A DNA stretch of 64,000 nucleotides, taken from assembly GCF_964030845.1 (NCBI RefSeq), contig NZ_OZ034983.1:1612001-1676000 (forward strand), read 5' to 3'. The DNA is from Candidatus Fukatsuia endosymbiont of Tuberolachnus salignus (GTDB taxonomy: Bacteria > Pseudomonadota > Gammaproteobacteria > Enterobacterales > Enterobacteriaceae). Positions 1-10,400 of this stretch are shown here, piece after piece. How positions within the stretch are numbered: position 1 is the stretch's first letter; the number at the start of each line of letters is the position of its first letter. The translations under genes were made by a program, and so were the position numbers. The notes below the pieces were generated by a model. It was not told where the DNA came from. It searched no databases and saw only the letters and a program-made list of their open reading frames with translations.

Positions 1-3000
1 CAATTGGTTTCTGTTGCTGATCCAAGCAGCCCTTATTTAGAGCCTAAGGATTCATACCGTTATCTTCCCGCGACCATGATGAAACATTTTCAGTCGCAAA
101 GGGAGCTAAATGAATATCTCGCACAGAATCCAAAAGCAAGAGACTTGATAATTAACAACAAAAGGCAAACATTAGCGACTAGATTACAGCAGCATAGGAC
201 TTTCACCAGCAGTCATGGACCAGAAGGAGGAGTAATAACCTGTTCTAATTCTATTGAATTAGAAAGAAAAAAAATAATTCTCTCTCTTATTACTGAGCTC
301 CTTAGCAATCCAGAAGATACGTCTAAAAAAATTCAACCATCGCAAGCCATTCCTCATCTAGGAAGTGAAGAAGAAATAAAAGAAATCTCATTTGCTTTTG
401 ATCAGCACAAAGATTTTATCGAGGTACTCGGAGACTTGATACCTGATAATCTCAAAGGCAGTTTGTCCAAGGCTTTTTCTAGACAAGTTATGCTGGAGAC
501 GCTTATTCGTGGGCCGAATGGCGTCAAAGAATTTAGAACTTGGCTAGAAATTTTGGTTGACGACTATCTCGTTTATAAGGATTTGACTGAGTATCTTGAT
601 ATTGATCGCTATCTCACTCCCAAAGACCAATATCGTCGCCATCATCGGGGAATCATCATCACACATCTAGGATTATTACAATCTGAAAATACAGAGATGT
701 GGAGAGAAAAATTTGATAGTAGTGGTCTTCGGATAGCGAATAGTCATTTTACACAGGATCCTGCTGATGATGTGTTGAACGTTATTAAGCGTGCTAATTA
801 TAAAAATTTTATGGATCAATTAAGAACGCTTACTGAAAATAGTTACATTTTTATCGATGCAATCACCTCAGATACGAAAAATTATGGTGCGTCAGCGATT
901 ACAGTCGACGAAGAAGGGGGTAAGAAAATCTGGTCGTACTTCGATCCCGATAGCGGCTACCAGGTATTTGCTCATTACGATGATTTTCGGCAGTTTATGG
1001 ATCACCACTTTACAGGCATTGATCAAAGAACACTCTCTATTCATTTTCAAAATTTTAGAGGTGTTGAGGGAGAAGGGCAGTCACCTCCTGATGATCTACC
1101 GGCTCAATACGAAAGCGGCAGCAGTAAGCAGCTTGAATATAATGATAAAATTCATGTCATAAAAGATGCGATACAGCGAAGACTCCCTATCTATATGGCT
1201 AAAAATGTTACCGCTACCATCACCTCATATTCTGAACCTGTAGAAGATAATGATAATAATAAAATTATTCCGTCCGTCACCGTTGACGTGGAAGTGAGAG
1301 GTTCAGCCCCAGAAATACAGACAAAAGTCGTCACTGTCGTGATCCCTGCGGGTGATATCGAAGAAATACAGAAAGCGCTGAAATCTAACCGTGATAAAAT
1401 TGTCAAGTTCGAAGGTCACACATTGACGATGACCGAAGTTGACACCTGGAACCCACTGAATATTACGCCCATGCCCGATGGGGGAGAGAGTGACTATTCG
1501 TTACAATTGATTATGCAGCTTGAAAATGACTTGGCGTCGAGACAGGCGGCAACAGCATTAGCAAGCAAGCATGCGCGCGGAACGGTAGTATTTCAACTCG
1601 ATAAGCAGGGTGGATCCCGTAACGTTTATGGTGAGAATGAGCTAACAATACCGCCAAGAGAAGCAAAAAAACAGCTACGTGTGCAGTTTCCAATGCACGG
1701 TAATCATGGCGAGTATCAGCAATATCTTGCCGGACAAACACCCGCAGAATTGGCGAAGAATTTCGCCGTTTTCATGCGTAAATTGAGACAACAATATCCA
1801 CATCTCCCAGAGATTGACCATATCAGTTTGGTGGCCTGTGAAGCAGTGACCCCTGACAAGCGCTCTGGTCTTCTTTGGCAATTTGCCGACGAGCTTATTA
1901 AACAAGGGATAACACATAAGACCATTTCTGCCTATTCAACAAAAATCGGCGTCAGTCCGTTATCAACGGAAGAACAAACTATTTCTCCAGGCCGGAAAAT
2001 AACACCATTATCTAAATTTGAAGGCTATTACTATCACCATGATAGTCGATTCAAGGCGACACTAGAATGGGATAGCGTTCAAAGGAAACATATTCTTCTT
2101 CATCCGGCAAAAGAGAAGGTATGGCAGTTAATCTATTGGATGACGGGAGAGCAGGCTGTGACCAGCTTGGGACAGCCAGGATCTTCCGAACGTAAAGTTT
2201 CTCAGCGGATTGAAGCGCATCGTGTGGCATGGAACGAAAAAATGCAGCGGGCGCAACAATGGTTAGACATGCATCCAGAGTTAGAAAATTCACCGTTATC
2301 TCAGGTGGCGGAGCAGGTGAGCGCATCCGAGAGTCTATTGTCCTCTCCTACCATCACACCCTATGACGAGGTGTTAATCAAACAGACAGATCGCGCGCGA
2401 ACGGTCATGGAAGTTCAACGATTAGAGCAAGCAGTGTCTAATGAAATTGATCGACAGGAAAAGATGTTAACTCGCCAGGAAGGCAAGGCATATCGCTTTA
2501 AACGATTAGGTGCTACCGAGGAAGGTAAGACCTCGCTCATTTTTGTTCCCGTCGAGGAAGAACCAGAAGGAGAACTTAAGCAAGAAAAAAGGCTGACGGA
2601 GAAAACCCGTCTCAGCGAGAGCGATGTTTTTACCCACATGCGCAATAAAATGGCTGAGGTGGAACCCGGGATCGCAGAGACAGAAGGCATATCTACCATG
2701 AATTTCGCCTTTCTGGCTATGCACCTATTTTCACAGCAGCATCAAAGCTATCTCTCGCCGTGGAAACAGTTTGTCGGCAATGCCAATTTTATTCAGATAT
2801 TGCATGGTGTCGCACAGGATATCGGTAATATTGTCAAAACAGTAAAAATATTGAGCGGAGTAGGGACCCAAGCGGAAGGCATGTTATCCAAGCTCCTGGG
2901 TGGCACGGGGGTGGTCCATACAGGGAGCATAGTGAGTGTGGCGGTTGATATTATTAATCTTGTCAATGCTATTGATATGTTAGAGAGTATGCCTCCCGGC

Positions 3001-6000
3001 GCAAAAAAAGACATTGCCATCGCCCGGGTTGCTCTCGCGAGCACACAACTGGCCGTTGATAGCAGTTTTGCGGTATTAGGGGTGGTGGCGACATTTTCTC
3101 CGGCTGTTGCTAGCGCTATGGCGTTCGCTGGGCCTTTGGCTGTTCCTTTTGCGGGGTTGATGATAGGCGCAAATGCTTTGCTTGAGGCGATGGAGCATAA
3201 TCATGAGCACCACCAAGTGGAGTTGGATCAGCTCCTCGCCCCTTTTCGCCATGCCATGTCGAAAACAGCCCTCACCCCCACGGGCATCGCGAAAATTGAC
3301 CACAACAACCCTCATGTTGTTGCCCTTGAGCCGTATGTGCCACTTAAAAGGATATTGATAAAAGGGAATAACCTCTCGGTTCAAGTGTCTGATATAGGGA
3401 TACCCCATTTCTATGCTGAGAGCGGTTTGCGAGAACATACATCGGATTATGGCTCCTCGCTGAGTGCCTATACGGCTTTCGGTTTTGATATGACGAAGTG
3501 CTACCTACAATCGGTTGCTTTGCCTTCATCTAGCACTTTGGTATTACCTGCTGCTCTAGACGGATATTATGATTTTTCACATGATGTTCAGATTTCTGGG
3601 GAGTTAGATGGCGTCGATACATTTAATACATTTTATGCACATTATGGCGATAAATTCTTCAATATTGAGCATCATTGGGATGGGTATCATGGCCCCAATA
3701 GCGTTAAATTCTACCCCCGTGACACGGCATACGTCATAACATTAGACAGCGGTACACGTCGGATTGTTTTCCAAGATACGTCAGAAGTGAAAAAAATTCC
3801 TGGCCAGAATCATGACGGGCTTACCAATACCGACATTCCAACGCCTTATACCATGAAGTTTTATCCGGATACACCTGTGTACGGTCATCTACCCACCCCG
3901 ATGACCGATAGGGCACATGCAAAGCTGTTAACCTATACCTTTCAAGGGGGAGGGGGAACCACTTCTATCGATCTCCCTGATGACTCACGGCACATTACAC
4001 TTGAATCGAGTACCGAACGTGTAAAACGAGAAAATGAATCCTGGGTATTGGATATCACCCCTGATAGGTTAGCGGACTTACTGGACTACCAAAAAGCTTG
4101 GCTTGTATTACAGCAACGTGTCGGCCAGCGCATTCCATTCAAAGCGTTACTGTCAGAATTAAGGAAAATGGGGCTGGATGAAAAGTCCATGGAGACTGTC
4201 AGAGAAACACTGATACGTGATTATGCTGATCATGGAAAAGCGGTAGTGTTATATGGAAAAACACACGCTCTTACAAAAGCACGCACGGATGAACTCGCAC
4301 TGTGGAGCGATTTAGAAAGAATTAGAGAGCAAATAAATAGTAGCCATCCCTCTTTTTGGAAGGAATTATGGGGAAGGCTTAAAATAGGGGCTAGAGAAGC
4401 CTATGAAGTGCTGGCAGGCGACATGAGAGAACAATGGAATTATGTCGATTATGAGTTGCTTCACAGTCGTGTCCAGCGGGTCAACACGATTACCGAAGCG
4501 GAATTGCAAACATCCGTATTAGGTGATTATGAATTTGCTGTGAGCGATATTGTGGCTTTAGCTACACCCTGGGTGACGGCCACACAAGAGAAAAATAAAA
4601 CGGCCATTATTGCATTGCAACAAGCACATACTGATCAATTGGCCTGGAATAAGAGCGTTGAACACGGGTACCTTCAATTAGGCAATAGAAGAATAGAGAT
4701 AAAGAATGGCTCTCCTGGCGCGATCATGCTGACTATGCGCCCTGTAGAACTGCCTGGAGTGACGTTTCATCTCTCGGAAAGGGGAACATTAACGGCCCCC
4801 ACCGCCGAAAAACCCACAAAATTTTTGTTGAAAGTGACCTTGGATAGCGATGATCTCAATGCATTATCCGACGAAAATCTCGCTAACATTCAGACGGTGG
4901 TACAGCAGTATTTCAACAGCGATAAGTTTACCCTTCATGGGCAATCGGATAACGGATTGTCTGACGTTTATCTTCGTTCCGTCATGTTGTCGGGGGTAGT
5001 ATTCAAGCTGAGGTCGGTGTCAGTAAAAGAAAAGGCGCCAGTGGCCTCGGCAGCTTTACCTGATGAGGTCAAACACTCCTCTCCACGACAGGCGTCGACT
5101 GTCACCCAGAAATTTGCTGTTACCGTGGCGGCGGAGAGCCTAACGGCATTATCGAGCACGAGCCTGGCCGAGATCCAGCGTATCATGCAAAGCACTTTTA
5201 GTAATAAAAAACGTTTTATTGTCGACCCACAAATTCCCATCAGTGCTCAAGTTGCAGAGGGTGAATTGGCCACAGGGGTGCTAAATTTAGCGACTCAGCG
5301 TTGGCAAGCCGTTAGCACACATACAAATGCTGAGGGGGTTCTCGTTCCTATGCTTCATACCAGTGATGGAGGGGTAGTTACATTCCCGGCTTGTACTACT
5401 GCTCAAGTCGCTTACGATCCCGGAAAAGCACAGCTTTATGTTGAAAGTATTAGCACAGAGCCTCATGGCGTTATTAAAAAATTACGCGCCCGCTATGATT
5501 ATGATGGGCCAGAAGGTCATCGCTATCAGCACATTGAAATCTACTTGCATAACCAGTACATGGAACGAGAGGCTATAGGTGCATCACCTTCACATTCAAG
5601 AAAAGAAGGTGATCGAATACGCTTGCCAGAGAGTGAGTTGATGGCATTCATCAATGATCCTAGCCAACACCTTTTGTGGGTGTCGGCTCTGCAAGAGCTT
5701 ACCGTACCTGACTTTTGGTCCAGTGATACCAGACTAAAAATAAAATTCAACGGTTTAGCTGCAGATTTTATCTTTAATGATGAATACATCACCTCTGCTA
5801 ACAGGAGAGAGTGGGACCCCAATAAAGATGTAGTCTTGTTTAAAAAAGCCCAGTGGGATTCAAAAACAAGCGGTCATCGATTTATTCTATCCCGTGACGG
5901 CCAAAATAACATGCTGACTATTATTGCAGGCAACACTTCTCAAACGGGTACGGTGACGTCGTTTGATGTGAGTAGCATCAGCAGAGACATTCCGTCAGAG

Positions 6001-6780
6001 GTATTAGGTTCACTCTCTTCTTTGACTCTCTCTGTTGGAAATAATACAAACACCGTCGACTTATCAGCCTTTCCTACGATCCCCTTCACTGTTTTTGCTC
6101 AAGCGGGCACAGACATCGTGGGTGCGCGGCCAGATACTACGGTTTTCTTACATGCACAGGGATTATCACATGTCACATTTAAGCTGAGTGCATTACCTCG
6201 GGTGCCCGGAGAAATGACCCCACGATGGACACTCGCCGGCCTGAACATAGATGATCGCATGGCACTACGAGAAGATAATCTCATAAAAATAGTAGGGACA
6301 TTGAGACACCAAGCCACCGGCAAAACTCCTTTTCAGCTGAAACCCACTGTGCCACTTTATATCAACAGCCATAATGGTGAACAGGCAACAGGATCCTTTG
6401 ATACTTCCCGCCAACGTTGGTTAGCGATGAGTCGCCCTATTATAGGGGCTCAGACTCAGTCATTACCTACGTTGTATAGCAGTGAAGGGGATAACTTCAC
6501 CCTCCTCACCGACTCGAATCAAATCGGTTACGGGCATGATGGCCTCTATGTGAAGAGCGAGGTCACTTTGATGCGTAATAGCGCTAAAGAACCGTTGGTG
6601 CAGCTGAGCTACCGTTACTCCCCTTACCTACGGGAAGGAGAGCGTTATCGGCAGCTCATCGTGCGCCTGGGTGACAGTGATCACTATCGGACCGAGGCGT
6701 CCGATCAGCGCTCTCTACTACAGCAGTTTCGGGAGGGGAATAGCGGGGCGTCCCCCCCCCTTAATCGCGTGGTTGCGTAA
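1..6780 (+). CDS. Giant RTX/TcdA-type cytotoxin, C-terminal part (5' end outside window)
   Basis: The frame is open from base 1, so the gene starts upstream; residues are counted from codon 4. Residues about 280-330 resemble the C-terminal half of a YopT-type (C58) cysteine protease (YFDPDSGYQVF), but GAS stands at about 295 where the family has the catalytic His. A C80 self-processing cysteine protease follows (VVFQLD at about 530; His565 in MHGNHG; Cys612 in LVACEA), with a His-Cys spacing like that of MARTX and TcdB. Residues about 895-1075 are a hydrophobic TcdA/TcdB-type pore/translocation domain. The last 650 residues carry a repeated module. In known relatives, C80 releases effector domains inside the host cell after inositol phosphate binding. 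The frame ends early, just after a run of nine C at 6752-6760, and the RTX tail continues in another frame. Domain calls are by eye; the cellular target is unknown. Confidence 0.85.
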   Translation, partial: QLVSVADPSSPYLEPKDSYRYLPATMMKHFQSQRELNEYLAQNPKARDLIINNKRQTLATRLQQHRTFTSSHGPEGGVITCSNSIELERKKIILSLITELLSNPEDTSKKIQPSQAIPHLGSEEEIKEISFAFDQHKDFIEVLGDLIPDNLKGSLSKAFSRQVMLETLIRGPNGVKEFRTWLEILVDDYLVYKDLTEYLDIDRYLTPKDQYRRHHRGIIITHLGLLQSENTEMWREKFDSSGLRIANSHFTQDPADDVLNVIKRANYKNFMDQLRTLTENSYIFIDAITSDTKNYGASAITVDEEGGKKIWSYFDPDSGYQVFAHYDDFRQFMDHHFTGIDQRTLSIHFQNFRGVEGEGQSPPDDLPAQYESGSSKQLEYNDKIHVIKDAIQRRLPIYMAKNVTATITSYSEPVEDNDNNKIIPSVTVDVEVRGSAPEIQTKVVTVVIPAGDIEEIQKALKSNRDKIVKFEGHTLTMTEVDTWNPLNITPMPDGGESDYSLQLIMQLENDLASRQAATALASKHARGTVVFQLDKQGGSRNVYGENELTIPPREAKKQLRVQFPMHGNHGEYQQYLAGQTPAELAKNFAVFMRKLRQQYPHLPEIDHISLVACEAVTPDKRSGLLWQFADELIKQGITHKTISAYSTKIGVSPLSTEEQTISPGRKITPLSKFEGYYYHHDSRFKATLEWDSVQRKHILLHPAKEKVWQLIYWMTGEQAVTSLGQPGSSERKVSQRIEAHRVAWNEKMQRAQQWLDMHPELENSPLSQVAEQVSASESLLSSPTITPYDEVLIKQTDRARTVMEVQRLEQAVSNEIDRQEKMLTRQEGKAYRFKRLGATEEGKTSLIFVPVEEEPEGELKQEKRLTEKTRLSESDVFTHMRNKMAEVEPGIAETEGISTMNFAFLAMHLFSQQHQSYLSPWKQFVGNANFIQILHGVAQDIGNIVKTVKILSGVGTQAEGMLSKLLGGTGVVHTGSIVSVAVDIINLVNAIDMLESMPPGAKKDIAIARVALASTQLAVDSSFAVLGVVATFSPAVASAMAFAGPLAVPFAGLMIGANALLEAMEHNHEHHQVELDQLLAPFRHAMSKTALTPTGIAKIDHNNPHVVALEPYVPLKRILIKGNNLSVQVSDIGIPHFYAESGLREHTSDYGSSLSAYTAFGFDMTKCYLQSVALPSSSTLVLPAALDGYYDFSHDVQISGELDGVDTFNTFYAHYGDKFFNIEHHWDGYHGPNSVKFYPRDTAYVITLDSGTRRIVFQDTSEVKKIPGQNHDGLTNTDIPTPYTMKFYPDTPVYGHLPTPMTDRAHAKLLTYTFQGGGGTTSIDLPDDSRHITLESSTERVKRENESWVLDITPDRLADLLDYQKAWLVLQQRVGQRIPFKALLSELRKMGLDEKSMETVRETLIRDYADHGKAVVLYGKTHALTKARTDELALWSDLERIREQINSSHPSFWKELWGRLKIGAREAYEVLAGDMREQWNYVDYELLHSRVQRVNTITEAELQTSVLGDYEFAVSDIVALATPWVTATQEKNKTAIIALQQAHTDQLAWNKSVEHGYLQLGNRRIEIKNGSPGAIMLTMRPVELPGVTFHLSERGTLTAPTAEKPTKFLLKVTLDSDDLNALSDENLANIQTVVQQYFNSDKFTLHGQSDNGLSDVYLRSVMLSGVVFKLRSVSVKEKAPVASAALPDEVKHSSPRQASTVTQKFAVTVAAESLTALSSTSLAEIQRIMQSTFSNKKRFIVDPQIPISAQVAEGELATGVLNLATQRWQAVSTHTNAEGVLVPMLHTSDGGVVTFPACTTAQVAYDPGKAQLYVESISTEPHGVIKKLRARYDYDGPEGHRYQHIEIYLHNQYMEREAIGASPSHSRKEGDRIRLPESELMAFINDPSQHLLWVSALQELTVPDFWSSDTRLKIKFNGLAADFIFNDEYITSANRREWDPNKDVVLFKKAQWDSKTSGHRFILSRDGQNNMLTIIAGNTSQTGTVTSFDVSSISRDIPSEVLGSLSSLTLSVGNNTNTVDLSAFPTIPFTVFAQAGTDIVGARPDTTVFLHAQGLSHVTFKLSALPRVPGEMTPRWTLAGLNIDDRMALREDNLIKIVGTLRHQATGKTPFQLKPTVPLYINSHNGEQATGSFDTSRQRWLAMSRPIIGAQTQSLPTLYSSEGDNFTLLTDSNQIGYGHDGLYVKSEVTLMRNSAKEPLVQLSYRYSPYLREGERYRQLIVRLGDSDHYRTEASDQRSLLQQFREGNSGASPPLNRVVA
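6752..6760. repeat. C9 homopolymer at the toxin frameshift
   Basis: Nine consecutive C lie exactly where the toxin frame is lost. Eight or eleven C would fuse the 2258-codon frame to the RTX tail. Confidence 0.85.
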
Positions 6781-7309
6781 ACTGAATCCTCAAGAGCCAG
6801 TGATTATCATCGATACGATTAGAAATGACGCGGAATGCTTGTATTGGAACGGTCAAACCCTCCAGAAAAAAGCCGCTGGATCTGTTTTCACTCAGGCTGA
6901 CGATGCTGACATAGAAAATTATATGTCGCTTGGCTTTGAAAAAAACGCTTATTATTCAGGCAGTATAACAGATGATACCTACGATTATACTCCTGAGGAG
7001 AGGAATATGATTATTCATGATGGCGGCGGCAATGACACACTGGTGTTAGCGGAGGAGATCAATGAAACTGAGATTCAGTTAAAAAGGGAAAGTAATCATC
7101 TTCGTGTCATTATTACGTCTGAAGAACACGCTGATGTGGCAGATAATCTCCGTGGTGTCGTTTTTGCCGATTATTTTACTCCGTCACCTGTGAATAAAAT
7201 TGAGGCAATACAGGTTGGAGAAAATCGTTATGATACGGCTAAAGTGTTAAATTTAAGTTTAATTAATCTTAAAGATAAGTCTCAAAAAAGTTACTTGTTT
7301 TTTATGTAG
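6752..7309 (+). pseudogene. Frameshifted C-terminal RTX tail of the toxin
   Basis: Directly after the nine-C run (6752-6760) the reading frame shifts by one and continues for about 185 codons. It contains IIHDGGGNDTLVLAEE, a match to the calcium-binding nonapeptide (GGxGxDxLx-type) of RTX proteins, and ends with the hydrophilic tail typical of type I secreted toxins. It has no plausible start of its own; an ATG at 6671 only reads the toxin out of frame. Removing one C would join it to the upstream frame, so it is best read as the toxin's own C-terminus. Loss of this tail would be expected to impair type I secretion, since the signal of RTX proteins is C-terminal. The shift could be a slipping tract, a fixed mutation or a sequencing error. 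Confidence 0.75.
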
Positions 7310-7325
7310 CAAAAAAGAGATGAAA

Positions 7326-7343
7326 ATTCATAGTGCTATGAAT
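7326..7343. terminator. Small palindrome after the toxin
   Basis: ATTCATAG and CTATGAAT are separated by two bases, starting 17 bases after the toxin stop, in the 149-base gap before the convergent mfd gene. AT-rich sequence follows, but no clean T run is present. It may be a weak bidirectional terminator. Confidence 0.3.
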
Positions 7344-7458
7344 ACACAATAAGATTATTTCAATAATTTTTTGTTGTCTGGGGGATTCTTCTACATTATT
7401 GCATGCTCCACGTATAAAAATTTTGAAATTTTCTCATTTTATTTGTCTGATCATTCAT

Positions 7459-10400
7459 CTATACGGTAATAAGATGCTGTTCGAAGGTCGACAATAACTC
7501 CTCAACAAATTTTAATCGTTGTGTTCTGTCGCTCAGATCCTGCATAAATTTAAGTTTTGTGGGACCCTCTAACCGATAGATCTGTGGTTGATGTTGTAGT
7601 AATCCAATTAGATGACTCGGATCGATGTGATGGTTAGCACCAAATTCAATAAATCCGCCACATTCATTACTTTCGATCCGTTTTATCCCCAATTTTCGTG
7701 CTTGTTGCCGTAATGAGGCTGTCTGCAATAGATAGAGAGTGGCGTCAGGTAAAGATCCGAAACGATCGATTAACTCGACTTTTAATTCATTCAGCTCTGC
7801 GTTATTCGCTGCATTTGCAATACGTTTATAAAGTGATAAACGAATATTGACATCAGGGATAAACGTATCCGGCAGTAATACCGGCATACGCATTTCAATT
7901 TCTGTTTGATAACGAAGCAGATCTTCTAGCGAGGGTTCACGCCCAGCTTTCAACGCATCAACCGCGTTTTCCAGTATTTCCATATAAAGAGAAAAGCCGA
8001 TGGTTGTCATCTGACCACTTTGATCCTCACCCAATAATTCACCTGCCCCGCGAATTTCCAGATCATGTGTCGCCAAAGCAAAGCCAGCACCTAAATCTTC
8101 CAACAAAGCGATGGCTTCAAGGCGTTTCTGAGCATCGCCAGTCATTTGCTTTACATGAGGAGCTAGCAGATAGGCATAAGCTTGATGGTGAGAACGCCCC
8201 ACGCGACCGCGTAGCTGATGAAGTTGTGCCAAACCGAAGCGATCGGCACGTTCAATGATGATGGTATTAGCGCAGGGAACGTCGATTCCGGTTTCAATAA
8301 TGGTGGTACAGACTAAAACGTTAAAGCGGTGATGATGAAAATCATTCATGACTCGCTCAAGATCCCGTTCACGCATTTGCCCATGACCGATAGCAATCAC
8401 GGCTTCGGGAACCAATTTTGCCAGTTTTTCTGCCGCTTTTTCGATGTTTTCGACTTCGTTATACAGATAAAAAACTTGCCCACCTCGTAATATTTCACGC
8501 AGAATCGCTTCACGTAGCACTAAAGCGTCATATTCTCGTACGAAAGTTTTTACCGCCAGACGCCGCGCCGGTGGCGTAGCAATGATCGATAAATCACGCA
8601 TTCCACTCATTGCCATATTTAGCGTACGTGGGATAGGCGTGGCAGTCAGCGTAAGAATATCGACATCAGTGCGCATGGCTTTGATCCGTTCTTTATGGCG
8701 CACACCGAAACGATGTTCTTCATCGATAATCAATAACCCCAGATCTTTCCAGCGTAGATCCGCTTGCAATAATTTATGTGTGCCGATGATAATGTCGATT
8801 TTACCTTCGCTGGCTTGTTGCAAAATGGCTTGCTGTTCCTTGGGACTACGAAAGCGGGACAACATTTCTATCCGTACTGGCCAAGTAGCGAAACGATCAC
8901 GAAAATTATCAAAATGCTGTTGTGCGAGCAGGGTTGTCGGTACTAATACTGCGACCTGTTTGTTATTGATAAAGGCTAAAAATGCAGCACGCATGGCGAC
9001 TTCTGTTTTTCCGAAACCGACATCACCACATACCAACCGATCCATGACTAAGGGTTGGCACATATCGTTCAATACAGCATGAATAGTCTGTTCTTGATCG
9101 GCTGTGGGTTCGAATGGAAAACCTTGGCAAAATAGAGAGTACTGTTCATCATTCTGTTGAAATTTAAAGCCAGGTTTAGCGGCACGCTGGGCGTAAATGT
9201 CCAGCAATTCAACGGCAACATCACGTATTTTTTCCGCTGCTTTTTTTCGTGCCCGGTTCCAAACATCGCCACCAAGCCTATGTAACGGTGCATTTTCGTC
9301 TGTGCCACCACAATAGCGACTGATAAGAGACAGGGAGGAAACAGGGACATAAAGTTTATCTTCACCCGCATAGATCAGTATCAGGTATTCCGCTTGAATG
9401 CCGCCCGTTTCCAATGTTGTCAGCCCGAGATAACGTCCTACACCGTGTTCCAAATGCACTACAGGTTGACCTGGGTTTAATTCTGCCAGGTTACGGATCA
9501 GCGTGTCGGTATTAATAGTGCGTCGATTGTCTTGGTGTCTACGGTTAACCCTTTTACCGAGTAAATCACTTTCACAGATCAACGCACGTTGTTGTTCAGT
9601 ATCAAGGAAACCGCATTCAGCGGCGCCAATCATCAGATAATGCCCGGGTTTTGTTGCTTGTGAGAGCTGACTAATTACGACTGGGTGGAGTTTTATTCGT
9701 GCCAATAGCGTTTGTAAGCTTTCTTTACGGCCTTCACTTTCTACTGAAAATACTAGGCTGCCGCTAAATTGTTCGCTAAAACAACGCAAATTATCCATAG
9801 GGGCTTTTTGCTGAGCCTGTATTGTCAATATTGGCAGAGGTTGATAAGACAAATTGGTATTAGTGCTTTTAGTTGTCAGTGTTTCACTCTTTAGCTGTAT
9901 ACGTGGCCACCGTTTCAGTTGAGAAAAAAGTGTGTTGATATCGAGCCATAATGCATCGGGTGCGAGTAAGGGGCGCATCGGATCCACTCGACGGCTCTGA
10001 TAGCGTTGGTTGATATCTTGCCAGAAAGCGGTGGCAGGGGCGACCAAATCGCCGACATTAATCAACAAGGCATTCTCTGGCAAATAGCTAAATAATGTCG
10101 GTAGAGGTTGACTGAAAAACAGTGGCTGCCAATATTCGATCCCGACAGGCCAAATACCTTTACTAACTTGTTGATAAACATGCTCTACATCACGCCGTAC
10201 TTCAAATTTTTCTCGCCATTGGCAACGAAACAATTCGATAGCCGCTTTATCGGTAGGAAACTCATGGGCGGGTAACAGGTTAATTTGTTTGACTTCCGAT
10301 AATGTGCGTTGTGAATCAGTATCAAATAGGCGCAAACTATCGATCTCGTCATCGAAAAAATCAATACGATAAGGTTCTTCACTGCCCATTGGGTAGAGAT

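Noticed and set aside
3076..3438. 120-codon antisense frame inside the toxin
   Set aside because: It is a shadow of the conserved pore domain on the other strand.
8582..9082. 166-codon plus-strand frame opposite mfd
   Set aside because: It lies wholly antisense to a well-conserved gene and has no recognisable domain or ribosome site.
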